Assembly: GCA_002730795.1 (NCBI GenBank)
Contig: PCAX01000036.1
Location: forward strand, 5,579 to 16,089
Source of the DNA: Chloroflexota bacterium
Lineage (GTDB): Bacteria > Chloroflexota > Dehalococcoidia > Lucifugimonadales > Lucifugimonadaceae
Direction of reading: 5' to 3'
Length of the DNA: 10,511 bases
The notes under the pieces were generated by a model. The model was not told the DNA's origin. It made no database searches and worked only from the letters and a program-made list of their open reading frames with translations. The stretch's first letter is position 1. Every line of letters begins with the position of its first letter. Both the position numbers and the translations under genes were made by a program. Shown piece by piece: positions 1 through 6,828 of the stretch.

Positions 1-218
1 GGACATGAAGGAAACCAGAAGTTTAATACCATGGGTTTGTTTTGGAAATCATTACTGTCATAATAATCCCCTTGAATAGTTTGACCCTTGATAACGGATG
101 GTGATGGCTCTATTTGATGTGGTAAAGGTTGTTCACCTAAGTTTTTATTGTAATAACAGGTGGTGGAACAAAAAAGTAAAAAACCAATGGCTGTATAGTT
201 CAAGATGTTACGAAACAT
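1..218 (-). CDS. Thioredoxin-fold (TlpA/ResA/AhpC-TSA-like) exported protein, N-terminal part
   Basis: Partial gene: 72 codons are visible from the ATG at 218 and the rest lies beyond the left edge. The N-terminus begins MFRNILNY and continues with a hydrophobic run ending LLFCSTTC. That is a signal peptide or membrane anchor, and possibly a lipoprotein signal, although neither Cys sits in a canonical LAGC lipobox. After a low-complexity linker (EQPLPHQIEPSPS) come a beta-hairpin-like stretch and the motif NKPMVLNFWFPSCP. This closely matches the NFWATWCPPC active site of TlpA/ResA thioredoxin-like proteins; the second Cys would lie just outside the window. A thiol-disulfide role outside the cytoplasmic membrane is inferred. 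The ATG is 2 bases after the glycyl-tRNA synthetase stop with no clear ribosome-binding site of its own, so translation is probably coupled to that gene. Confidence 0.75.
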   Translation of the reverse strand, partial: MFRNILNYTAIGFLLFCSTTCYYNKNLGEQPLPHQIEPSPSVIKGQTIQGDYYDSNDFQNKPMVLNFWFPSC

Positions 219-220
219 TA

Positions 221-1564
221 TTACTTCGGGTTATATGATTTTTTTAACCTCGTAATACGATCGTTGATTGCTTCAACTATTTTTTCTTTATCAACTCGTA
301 TTTGGCCCATATCATCCCTGTCTCTAATGGTTACAGAGTTGTCTTTTTGGATCGTGTCGAAATCTATGGTGACACATAACGGTGTGCCTATTTCATCTTG
401 GCGTCTATATCTACGGCCGATGCTTTGGGAATCGTCGTATTGTGTATTAAATTTGGTAATCAATGATTTGTATATAGACCTTGCTGTAGGGACGAGAGAA
501 TCATTTCTGGAAAGGGGAAGTACCGCTACCTGAAAGGGAGCGATATCCGGATGAAATCGTAAAACAGTGCGCTTTTGTTTTCCAGTACCTTCTTCGTCAT
601 ATGCGTCAGACAAAAACGCCAACGCCGATCTATCAGCACCCATAGCGGGCTCAACTACGTAAGGCGTATAGCGTTTATTTTTGTCAGGGTCAAAATATGA
701 TAGGTCACGTCCGCTCTTTTTCGAGTGGGATATCAAATCGAAATCTGATCGATTTGATATTGTTTCAAGTTCTCCCCATCCCCATGGAAAATTGAATTCT
801 ATATCTGATGATGCTTTAGAATAGTGGGGTAATTCTTTCTTCGTGTGTTTTCTTATTCTAATTTTTGATTCTCTTATTCCGTGCGAAGTAAACCAATTTC
901 TTGAGAACTCGGTCCAATATTTGTACCATTTTTCGTCGGTTTCCGGTTCACAAAAGAATTCCATTTCCATTTGTTCAAATTCTCTGGTTCTATAAGTAAA
1001 ATTTCCAGGTGTTATTTCGTTTCTAAATGATTTACCAATTTGAGCTATCCCAAATGGTATTTTTTTTCTTGACGTGGTTTGTACATTATCAAAGTTAACG
1101 AACATGGCTTGAGCAGTTTCTGGGCGCATGTAAACAACCGATGATGTGTTTTCAAGAGGTCCCATAAATGTTTTAAACATTAAATTAAATTGACGGGAAT
1201 CGCCTAAAGTTCCACCGCATTCCGGACATGTTTTATCTTTTACATTGGTTTCCCTGAATCTTCGATCACATGATCCACATTGTACTAATGGGTCGGAAAA
1301 ATTATCGAGATGACCAGATGCTTCCCACACTGAGGGGTGCATCAGGATCGAAGCGTCCATACCCACTATATCTTCTCTATCGCGTACGAAGGATTTCCAC
1401 CATAGTTCTTTTATATTTCGTTTTAGTTCAACCCCAACCGGTCCATAGTCCCAAACACTGCCCAACCCTCCATATATTTCGGAACTTTGAAATATAAATC
1501 CCCTTCTTTTTGCAAGTGAAACTAAAGATTCTAAGGTAGTGTTGTCTGTCACATACTCTGGCAA
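221..1564 (-). CDS. glyS: Glycyl-tRNA synthetase, single-chain alpha2 class II type
   Basis: Charges tRNA-Gly with glycine in the cytoplasm. The 447-residue product has the length and layout of the homodimeric (archaeal/eukaryotic/Thermus-like) enzyme, not the bacterial alpha2-beta2 enzyme. Visible signatures are the N-terminal KRRGFIFQSSEIYGG (residues 19-33), a zinc-ribbon insertion with Cys96, Cys99, Cys113 and Cys116, RPETAQ (147-152), class II motif 2 FRNEITPGNF (180-189) and motif 3 EPAMGADRSALAFL (305-318, Arg312). The C-terminal third (about 335-447) is the HGTP anticodon-binding domain, with HPDIAPFQVAVLPL and TPLCVTIDFDT. The start is TTG at 1564, with AGGA (complement of 1573-1576) 8 bases upstream; the next in-frame candidate is a GTG four codons later. 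It heads a probable two-gene unit with the thioredoxin-like gene. Confidence 0.96.
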   Translation of the reverse strand: MPEYVTDNTTLESLVSLAKRRGFIFQSSEIYGGLGSVWDYGPVGVELKRNIKELWWKSFVRDREDIVGMDASILMHPSVWEASGHLDNFSDPLVQCGSCDRRFRETNVKDKTCPECGGTLGDSRQFNLMFKTFMGPLENTSSVVYMRPETAQAMFVNFDNVQTTSRKKIPFGIAQIGKSFRNEITPGNFTYRTREFEQMEMEFFCEPETDEKWYKYWTEFSRNWFTSHGIRESKIRIRKHTKKELPHYSKASSDIEFNFPWGWGELETISNRSDFDLISHSKKSGRDLSYFDPDKNKRYTPYVVEPAMGADRSALAFLSDAYDEEGTGKQKRTVLRFHPDIAPFQVAVLPLSRNDSLVPTARSIYKSLITKFNTQYDDSQSIGRRYRRQDEIGTPLCVTIDFDTIQKDNSVTIRDRDDMGQIRVDKEKIVEAINDRITRLKKSYNPK

Positions 1565-1682
1565 ATTACTGATCCTAATTTATAAAATTTTGGTTTATTG
1601 ATTCAATTGTAATTGCTTCATTTACGTATAATCATGTTATATTCACCGTAAAACATATTTGTTTATTTTTTGGAGCAATTTT
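1565..1682. promoter_or_regulatory. Divergent intergenic region between glyS and the SDR gene
   Basis: This AT-rich 118-base gap separates two divergently transcribed genes and must hold the start signals for both. On the plus strand, TATAAT (1627-1632) and TATATT (1638-1643) are good -10 candidates for the dehydrogenase. The -35 matches are poor: TTGTAA at 1607-1612 is only 14 bases from the first, and TTGCTT at 1613-1618 is 19 bases from the second. On the minus strand, TTGAAT (complement of 1601-1606) and TATAAA (complement of 1579-1584) are 16 bases apart. That would put the glyS transcript start on top of its ribosome-binding site, so its use is doubtful. No operator-like dyad stands out. 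Confidence 0.35.
1672..1675 (+). promoter_or_regulatory. Ribosome-binding site that fixes the SDR start
   Basis: GGAG lies 7 bases before the ATG at 1683. A longer reading frame opens at TTG 1659, but the extra residues (MFIFWSNF) have no ribosome-binding site. They also lie in front of the normal SDR N-terminus, where the first beta strand begins about ten residues after the ATG. The ATG at 1683 is therefore preferred. Confidence 0.7.
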
Positions 1683-2519
1683 ATGACAACGACGACTGAC
1701 TTGAACGGATCTGTAGCATTTATAACAGGCGCAGGCCGTGGTATAGGGCGAGGTATTGCAGAGGTGCTTTCTAGACGAGGGGCAAAAATAGCTGTTTCAG
1801 ACATTGCACAAAAAGATTTACTTGACTTGGAAACATACGTTCAATCCATAGGTGGTGACATGATAACTGGTGCTGTAGATGTAACCGATAAATCTTCTAT
1901 AAGTACCTTCGTAAATGAAACTATTGAAAAGTACGGGAAAATTGATATATGTGTGCCGAATGCGGGAGTGATTGGTGCTCAGGGCTTTAATAAACGTATT
2001 GATTCTGTCGATGAAGATTGGGACGTTACTTGGGAGGTCAATGTACGAGGAGTATCAAACACTGTGGAAGAGGTTAAAGGTCACATGATATCTCGTAAAT
2101 CCGGCAAAATTGTCATAATAGCGTCGCATGGAGGTCGGAAACCTAGGGGTGTTGCGGAAAAAGGCCGCGGGACAGTTCAACAACCTTATATGGTTTCCAA
2201 AGCGGCGGTTATACAGTTTATGCACCTCTTATCTATAGAATTGGGGCAACATAATATCAATGTTAATGCTGTTTGCCCTGGCAGGTTATGGACGCCAATG
2301 TGGGAAGCCATAGCGATAAACCATAAGACGAATAACAGCGATTATCGGGACATGTCTACTGAAGAAATATTTATTCAACTATCCAAAGCTACAATGTCAC
2401 TTGGTAGACCCCAAACTCCTGAGGATATAGGTAAATCGGTAGCGTTTTTGGCGTCGGATGACTCAAGTGAAATCACGGGTCAAGCTATCAACGTTAATGG
2501 AGGGGCGACACTTAATTAA
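1683..2519 (+). CDS. Classical short-chain dehydrogenase/reductase (SDR), NAD-type
   Basis: A 278-residue cytoplasmic oxidoreductase of the classical SDR family (Rossmann fold). From the ATG at 1683, the cofactor motif TGAGRGIG is at residues 15-22. Asp40 ends the second strand (AVSDI), which usually favours NAD over NADP. PNAG (92-95) replaces the common NNAG. Catalytic residues are Asn120, Ser148 (IIASHGG), Tyr169 and Lys173 (YMVSKAA), followed by NAVCPGRLWTPMW and the C-terminal ITGQAINVNGG. An insertion of about ten residues between Ser148 and Tyr169 and the segment after PMW resemble carveol- or glucose-dehydrogenase-like SDRs from actinobacteria and Chloroflexi. The substrate cannot be assigned. 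The neighbouring sugar-acid dehydratase gene is convergent and not co-transcribed, so a sugar or aldonate substrate is only a guess. Confidence 0.9.
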   Translation: MTTTTDLNGSVAFITGAGRGIGRGIAEVLSRRGAKIAVSDIAQKDLLDLETYVQSIGGDMITGAVDVTDKSSISTFVNETIEKYGKIDICVPNAGVIGAQGFNKRIDSVDEDWDVTWEVNVRGVSNTVEEVKGHMISRKSGKIVIIASHGGRKPRGVAEKGRGTVQQPYMVSKAAVIQFMHLLSIELGQHNINVNAVCPGRLWTPMWEAIAINHKTNNSDYRDMSTEEIFIQLSKATMSLGRPQTPEDIGKSVAFLASDDSSEITGQAINVNGGATLN

Positions 2520-2522
2520 GTT

Positions 2523-3677
2523 CTACCAGTCTGCTACTGAATTGTCATTTTCGTAATAGGTTTCACCTCCTAGTTCCCCGTGGTATCCGTATTCGAATCC
2601 TTCATACGTGGCTTCTACTTCTTTTTCTTCAACTTCGAATCCTAGCCCAGGCGTTTCCCATAGTTCTATATGTCCGTCTTTGATTTTCCAGTCTTGTTTT
2701 AATAGCCCGTTTCCTAGTGATTGATCGACCTGCTCTTGAATCAGGAAATTTGGAGTTACCGCATCCACCATCATACAGGCGGCTAGGGCAATCGGACCAA
2801 TAGCGCAATGAGGCATTATGTGTTGATAATAAATTTCCGCAAAGCTTGCTATTTTTCTCAGTTCCGATGGTCCGCCACAGTGGGCTACATCAGGTTGCAG
2901 CAGAGAGGCAGCTTGCTTCTCTATAACATTGCGAAATTCCCATCTACTAAGCAACCGTTCTCCTGTAGCTATGGGGAAAGGAACATGATCAGACACAAGT
3001 TTCAGGGCATCTGCATTTTCTTGCGGTACAGGCTCTTCGACAAACATCGGTCTCATGCCCTTTATTTCATTACATAATTCTATGGCCAGCCCTGGTGTCA
3101 TCTTTCCGTGGAAATCGAAAGATAGTTCTATGTCCGGTCCGACCCAATCCCTCATGGTGTAGGCGGTTTCCACGAATTTATCGATTCTGGAAGGTGGTTC
3201 ATGGGCTCTCCAAAATCCGGATGGACCAGATTTATAAGCTGTATATCCTAACTTGGATAATTTTTCTAGCCGTTTTTTGGATTCAATTTTTGACTCATCA
3301 GACAAATCTTTTAATCCCCAATGCCCGTAAACCCTTATTCTGTCTCTAACGTTTCCTCCCATTAATTTATAACTTGGTATTCCGTAATATTTGCCCGAGA
3401 TGTCCCACAAGGCTGCATCTATCGCGGCTATCGCGCTCATATTGTGAGCTCCTCCACGGAAGAATGAAGACCTGTACATTTGTTGCCAGTGTTTTTCAAT
3501 ATCCAATGGATTTTTCCCTATCAAATATTGTGAATATTCTTCTATAGTGGCTGGTACTGATTTGGGCTTACCCTCAAGTGTGCTCTCTGCCCAGCCATCA
3601 ATATTTGAATCCGTTACTATTCTTATAAGTCTTGTACGGGGACGGGGTGAAAATTGATCAATTCTAGTTATTTTCAT
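2523..3677 (-). CDS. dgoD: Enolase-superfamily sugar-acid dehydratase, D-galactonate dehydratase (DgoD) type
   Basis: Mandelate racemase/muconate lactonizing enzyme family protein of 384 residues, close to DgoD length (382 in E. coli). DgoD removes water from D-galactonate to give 2-keto-3-deoxygalactonate. Numbered from the ATG at 3677, the metal ligands are Asp188 (FDFHG), Glu214 (FVEEP) and Glu240 (ATGER). The acid/base His190 and the His290/Asp263 pair (MPHCAIGPIALAAC; LQPDVAHCGG) are also present. As I recall the E. coli positions, every one is offset by exactly +5, and the C-terminal SVADW resembles the DgoD terminus. The start at 3677 has AGGAAGA upstream (complement of 3685-3691). The in-frame ATG at 3728 adds 17 residues without a ribosome-binding site and before the family's usual N-terminus. 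Related aldonate dehydratases share many of these residues, so the exact substrate is not certain. The stop lies 3 bases from the convergent SDR stop. Confidence 0.85.
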   Translation of the reverse strand: MKITRIDQFSPRPRTRLIRIVTDSNIDGWAESTLEGKPKSVPATIEEYSQYLIGKNPLDIEKHWQQMYRSSFFRGGAHNMSAIAAIDAALWDISGKYYGIPSYKLMGGNVRDRIRVYGHWGLKDLSDESKIESKKRLEKLSKLGYTAYKSGPSGFWRAHEPPSRIDKFVETAYTMRDWVGPDIELSFDFHGKMTPGLAIELCNEIKGMRPMFVEEPVPQENADALKLVSDHVPFPIATGERLLSRWEFRNVIEKQAASLLQPDVAHCGGPSELRKIASFAEIYYQHIMPHCAIGPIALAACMMVDAVTPNFLIQEQVDQSLGNGLLKQDWKIKDGHIELWETPGLGFEVEEKEVEATYEGFEYGYHGELGGETYYENDNSVADW

Positions 3678-3779
3678 TGTGTTATCTTCCTGAAGATTTG
3701 ATATATGTGAATAGAATGAGAATTTCAATTATATGGTTTATTTTGATTATCAGAAACAACAACTATTTTGGAGATTAGA
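3678..3779. promoter_or_regulatory. Divergent intergenic region between dgoD-like and DUF1445 genes
   Basis: This 102-base AT-rich spacer must carry promoters in both directions. For the plus strand, GATTAT (3745-3750) with TTTCAA (3723-3728) 16 bases upstream is a weak sigma-70-like pair. GGAG at 3770-3773 is the ribosome-binding site for the TTG start at 3780. For the minus strand, AGGAAGA (complement of 3685-3691) serves the dehydratase ATG at 3677. No convincing operator dyad is visible. Confidence 0.35.
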
Positions 3780-4568
3780 TTGAAATTGTATAAAACTGGG
3801 ATGGACGTTAGGATGGCATGTAGGAAACAAGGTTTTTCTGGGCCTACGGCAGGACAGGCTCCAGATTATATTCAGACCAATGTGGTGATATTGGACAAAT
3901 CTGACGCTCTAGATTTTTTGATCTTTTGCCAAAGAAACCCTAAACCATGTCCAGTAATTGAAGTTATGGACGATGGTAAACATGAAGCTGAATTATCGGC
4001 TCCAGGGTCAGATATCCGTACAGATGTTCCAAAATACCTTATTTATCGTGATGGAGAAATAGTAGCCAATGAGAGCGATTTAACGCAATACTGGAATCAA
4101 AATTTAGTAACTTTTCTTCTGGGCTGTAGCTTTACTTTCGAACACGCATTAATTCGAAATGGGATCAAACTGCCATATTACTCAGAAGGCAAAAATGTAC
4201 CAATGTTTATTACTGATATTGATACAGTTCCTTCAGGCAAATTTTCAGGACCTTTGGTTGTTACCCAAAGGTGGATCCCATCTGATAAGGTCGTACGATG
4301 TGTACAATCGACGTCACGTTTCCCATCAGTGCATGGTGCCCCGGTACATGTTGGGGACCCTGGTAAAATTGGTATATCTGATTTATCGAACCCCGATTAT
4401 GGTGACCCGTATATTCCCTTAAATCCTGATGATGTACCTGTATTTTGGGCCTGTGGAGTGACTCCGCAGGCTGTAGCGCTAAATAGTAAACCAAATATTA
4501 TGTATACTCATGATCCTGGACATATGTTTGTAACGGACATACAAGATGAAGATATGGCGGCATTTTAA
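3780..4568 (+). CDS. DUF1445 / YcsI-like putative hydro-lyase (D-glutamate cyclase N-terminal-half homologue)
   Basis: A 262-residue protein with the full set of family motifs. From the TTG at 3780 these are GPTAGQAPDYIQTN (21-34), FLIFCQRNPKPCPVIEV (46-62), APGSDIRTDVPKY (74-86), FLLGCSFTFEHAL (112-124), VPMFITD (140-146), SGPLVVTQR (156-164), FPSVHGAPVHVGDP (181-194), VPVFWACGVTPQ (219-230) and HDPGHMFVTD (244-253). The family is often labelled 'putative hydro-lyase'. It corresponds to the N-terminal half of the animal mitochondrial D-glutamate cyclase, which turns D-glutamate into 5-oxo-D-proline. The start is chosen for GGAG (3770-3773) 6 bases upstream; TTG 3768 and ATG 3801 lack such a site. 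The stop overlaps the next gene by one base (TAATG), so the two are almost certainly co-translated. Function in bacteria is inferred from the animal protein. Confidence 0.9.
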   Translation: MKLYKTGMDVRMACRKQGFSGPTAGQAPDYIQTNVVILDKSDALDFLIFCQRNPKPCPVIEVMDDGKHEAELSAPGSDIRTDVPKYLIYRDGEIVANESDLTQYWNQNLVTFLLGCSFTFEHALIRNGIKLPYYSEGKNVPMFITDIDTVPSGKFSGPLVVTQRWIPSDKVVRCVQSTSRFPSVHGAPVHVGDPGKIGISDLSNPDYGDPYIPLNPDDVPVFWACGVTPQAVALNSKPNIMYTHDPGHMFVTDIQDEDMAAF

Positions 4569-5437
4569 TGGACGCCCCTAAAAAAGAAATTTCTAAAATT
4601 ATAGAATCGATTGTTCTTCAAGATGATTTTCGAGGGATGACTGCCCTCAGTCCCCATATGAAGAAAAATTACATTGATTCTTCATCAAATTTGTTGCTAA
4701 AAACCCAGGGTGAAATAATGATAATTACGGGTTTTTATATCATCGACGCTAATGCTTCTGAAACTGACGGTCCTCCAGGTGCTGTGGCTATGTCAAATGC
4801 CCTAAAAACACTTGGATTTTCAACTTCTTTGGTAACGGATAAATATTCTTACGAGATAGTGAAAGCTATTTCAGACGAAACGGAAGTAATAGAGTTTCCT
4901 ATCACTAATCATCGTGAATCTGCCGAGTTTGCCAAGAATTTGTTGTCCGAGAGAAATGTTGGGGCGCTCATTTCGATTGAAAGAGCTGGTCTTGTTGGGG
5001 ATGGTACATATAGAAACTGGAAAGGTGTTGATATTTCTCCTTATAATGCAAAGATAGATCACCTATTTGATCAACACCCTCGATCGATAGGTATTGGTGA
5101 TGGGGGAAATGAGATTGGTATGGGCAACTTAAAAACTGTAATACCAGGTTTCAAAAACCTGCCTGACAATCCTTGTGTTACTACTACAACTGAACTAATA
5201 ATATCGAGTTGTTCTAATTGGGGAGGATATGGTTTAGTTGCTGATCTTTCGATAAAAACCGGTAAAAATCTTCTACCCACAATTGAAGAAGCTTACAGAT
5301 GGGTAAAAACAACTGTAGAACATGGGGCAGTAGAAGGAATGTCCGCAGAGCACAAAGATTGGGTTGATGGAAGGGATCCAGAAGCTGATTCTGTTTGTCT
5401 AAGGGGTCTTATTAAGTTGTTGAATTCTAATATGTAA
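4568..5437 (+). CDS. DUF4392 protein (D-glutamate cyclase C-terminal-half homologue)
   Basis: A 289-residue soluble protein recognised as the DUF4392 / GLUCM-like family, the C-terminal half of animal D-glutamate cyclase. Conserved-looking blocks are ANASETDGPPGAVAM (61-75), SIERAG (136-141), GIGDGGNEIGMGN (175-187), TTTTEL (205-210) and SNWGGYGLVA (216-225). The acidic and Gly-rich loops suggest a ligand or metal site, though I cannot assign residues to catalysis. An N-terminal helical region of about 45 residues precedes the alpha/beta core. The ATG at 4568 overlaps the stop of the DUF1445 gene and has only a weak GGCGG-like site upstream, which fits translational coupling. The pair probably forms one two-subunit enzyme; which half carries the chemistry in bacteria is not visible here. 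Confidence 0.87.
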   Translation: MDAPKKEISKIIESIVLQDDFRGMTALSPHMKKNYIDSSSNLLLKTQGEIMIITGFYIIDANASETDGPPGAVAMSNALKTLGFSTSLVTDKYSYEIVKAISDETEVIEFPITNHRESAEFAKNLLSERNVGALISIERAGLVGDGTYRNWKGVDISPYNAKIDHLFDQHPRSIGIGDGGNEIGMGNLKTVIPGFKNLPDNPCVTTTTELIISSCSNWGGYGLVADLSIKTGKNLLPTIEEAYRWVKTTVEHGAVEGMSAEHKDWVDGRDPEADSVCLRGLIKLLNSNM

Positions 5438-5441
5438 TTTT

Positions 5442-5455
5442 CGATTAACATTAAT
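5442..5455. repeat. Short perfect inverted repeat between convergent genes
   Basis: GATTAA and TTAATC are separated by two bases in the 33-base gap between the DUF4392 stop and the stop of the convergent MFS gene. It is all but free of GC pairs and the loop is too small without opening a pair, so it would be a weak terminator at best. The location is the only reason to mention a terminator role. A second TTAATC-like unit follows immediately. Confidence 0.3.
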
Positions 5456-5470
5456 CTTAATCTCATCAAA

Positions 5471-6661
5471 CTATTTTTCTGATGGTTCTTTAACAAAAAG
5501 TAAAAGCATAATTATTCCTAATCCTGCGATACTTGAAAATAGTAGGGAAGCTAATCCCAGAGTATATGATGCGGCGACCCATCCTAAACCCATTGGGGCG
5601 ACGGCATGTCCAGAATCTGTAATAAATCGCCAAAATCCCAGAAATTTGCTAGGTCCCTTTTTCGGAGCTAAATCTGATCCTATTGTTAATACCAAACCAC
5701 TAGATACACCGTTCCCCATACCAGCGAGTAGTCCGACGATGGTTAACATATAATAGGTCGACGTAAATGGGACTATCATCATTGACAGTCCCATTAGAAA
5801 GAATGCGGGTATTCCCGACCATTTTCTCCCGTACTTGTCCATTACAATTCCAGCGATTGGGAACATCATTGCATCTATTGAAAACGATAAGGTTGTTATA
5901 AATCCTATCTCATCTTTTCTCAAACCCATATCATCACCCAAAACGGGAATAATAAATTCTCTCGCAGACCTTACGAATTGTAACGCCACTGCCATAAGAC
6001 CTATGCTGGCAAAATCCCTTTTATGCAATAAAAAGGTACTTCTAAGGTTGTTTACTGAACTGTTTTCTTCATGTTTGATATTTTCGTCGGATATTGTTCT
6101 GCTAGTAATCAATACAACTATTAGGGTAATAATTGCTAGTACGGCCTGGGCAAAAAATGGAGTACGAATATTCACGTATTCTGCTAAAACACCGCCTAAT
6201 AACGGACCTATTATAGTTCCTATTCTGAAAACTCCACCAAAAAAAGATAAGGATCTTCCCCTGATCGAATAGGGTACGTTAATAGCTATATAAGAGTGTC
6301 TTGAAATACTCCAAAAAGAGTAGCTAACCCCTGCTAGTAACCTGCACATAATAAGTAGAAACAAATTGGGGCTTAGTGCTGTGCCTATTGCAGCTATTGC
6401 GAAAAGCACTATACCAGAAATCATGGTTTTTCTTAGTCCAAACATAGATATAAGAACCCCTGCGGGGATATCAAAACCCATTGTTCCAAGATGCCTGGCT
6501 GCGACCACCATTCCTATCATGAGTTCATTAGCTCCCATTGTTTCACGTGCATGAAGAGGGAGAACCGGAATCATTATACCTTGGCCAATAGCTAAGAGAA
6601 ATGAAGGAAAATAGACCGTCCATATCAGCGATTTCAGTGTACTTTTTGCTGATTTATCCAA
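5471..6661 (-). CDS. Major facilitator superfamily (MFS) transporter
   Basis: A 396-residue inner-membrane protein with about 12 hydrophobic segments in two halves of six. They are joined by a charged cytoplasmic loop at about residues 197-215 (DENIKHEENSSVNN). The second half has a good motif A, GIVMDKYGRKWSG. In the first half the corresponding loop is degenerate (GVLISMFGLRK, no Asp). RGRSLSFFGG and RIGTIIGPLLGG match the motif B/C regions of drug/H+ antiporter-like MFS proteins, but substrate specificity cannot be told. The start is TTG at 6661 with TAGGT (complement of 6669-6673) upstream; the first ATG would remove half of the first membrane segment. A FadR-type operator lies 28 bases upstream of the start, so this gene is probably regulated apart from the RidA gene 167 bases upstream. 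Confidence 0.9.
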   Translation of the reverse strand: MDKSAKSTLKSLIWTVYFPSFLLAIGQGIMIPVLPLHARETMGANELMIGMVVAARHLGTMGFDIPAGVLISMFGLRKTMISGIVLFAIAAIGTALSPNLFLLIMCRLLAGVSYSFWSISRHSYIAINVPYSIRGRSLSFFGGVFRIGTIIGPLLGGVLAEYVNIRTPFFAQAVLAIITLIVVLITSRTISDENIKHEENSSVNNLRSTFLLHKRDFASIGLMAVALQFVRSAREFIIPVLGDDMGLRKDEIGFITTLSFSIDAMMFPIAGIVMDKYGRKWSGIPAFFLMGLSMMIVPFTSTYYMLTIVGLLAGMGNGVSSGLVLTIGSDLAPKKGPSKFLGFWRFITDSGHAVAPMGLGWVAASYTLGLASLLFSSIAGLGIIMLLLFVKEPSEK

Positions 6662-6689
6662 TTAATAAACCTATGTGAAATGTTGAAAG

Positions 6690-6700
6690 TGGTCGGACCA
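6690..6700. promoter_or_regulatory. Candidate FadR/GntR-family operator
   Basis: TGGTCGGACCA is a perfect 5+1+5 inverted repeat and matches the core recognised by FadR-subfamily GntR regulators (TGGTCNGACCA in E. coli FadR sites). It lies in the 167-base gap between the RidA stop (6829) and the MFS start (6661), 28 bases before the start codon. That position is right for a repressor site at the promoter. No clear -35/-10 pair could be fixed around it. I saw no second copy in the window and no GntR-type regulator gene, so the regulator must be encoded elsewhere. The rest of the gap (6701-6828) is AT-rich and shows no believable gene. Confidence 0.55.
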
Positions 6701-6828
6701 ATAATTCATTAAGTCCCAAATAAATCCCCATCGAATTGAAATGGAAACTTGAAGTATTTGTGAGATTATTGGATTTTAGATTTAATGTGAAAATGTTGTT
6801 TATCGAACATAAGGTTTTAAAAGAACCC

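Noticed and set aside
3678..3728. 17-residue N-terminal extension of the DgoD-like protein from ATG 3728
   Set aside because: There is no ribosome-binding site before it, and the enolase-family N-terminal strand (MKITRIDQF) begins exactly at the ATG at 3677, which has a good site.
5835..6272. Plus-strand 145-codon frame
   Set aside because: It lies entirely antisense to the MFS gene, and its Ile/Pro/Ser-rich composition is typical of the opposite strand of a membrane-protein gene.
6799..6828. Possible hairpin terminator just after the RidA gene
   Set aside because: The arms AAGGGTT and AAACCTT pair with a central mismatch and few GC pairs, and no clean T-run follows, so it is too weak to call.
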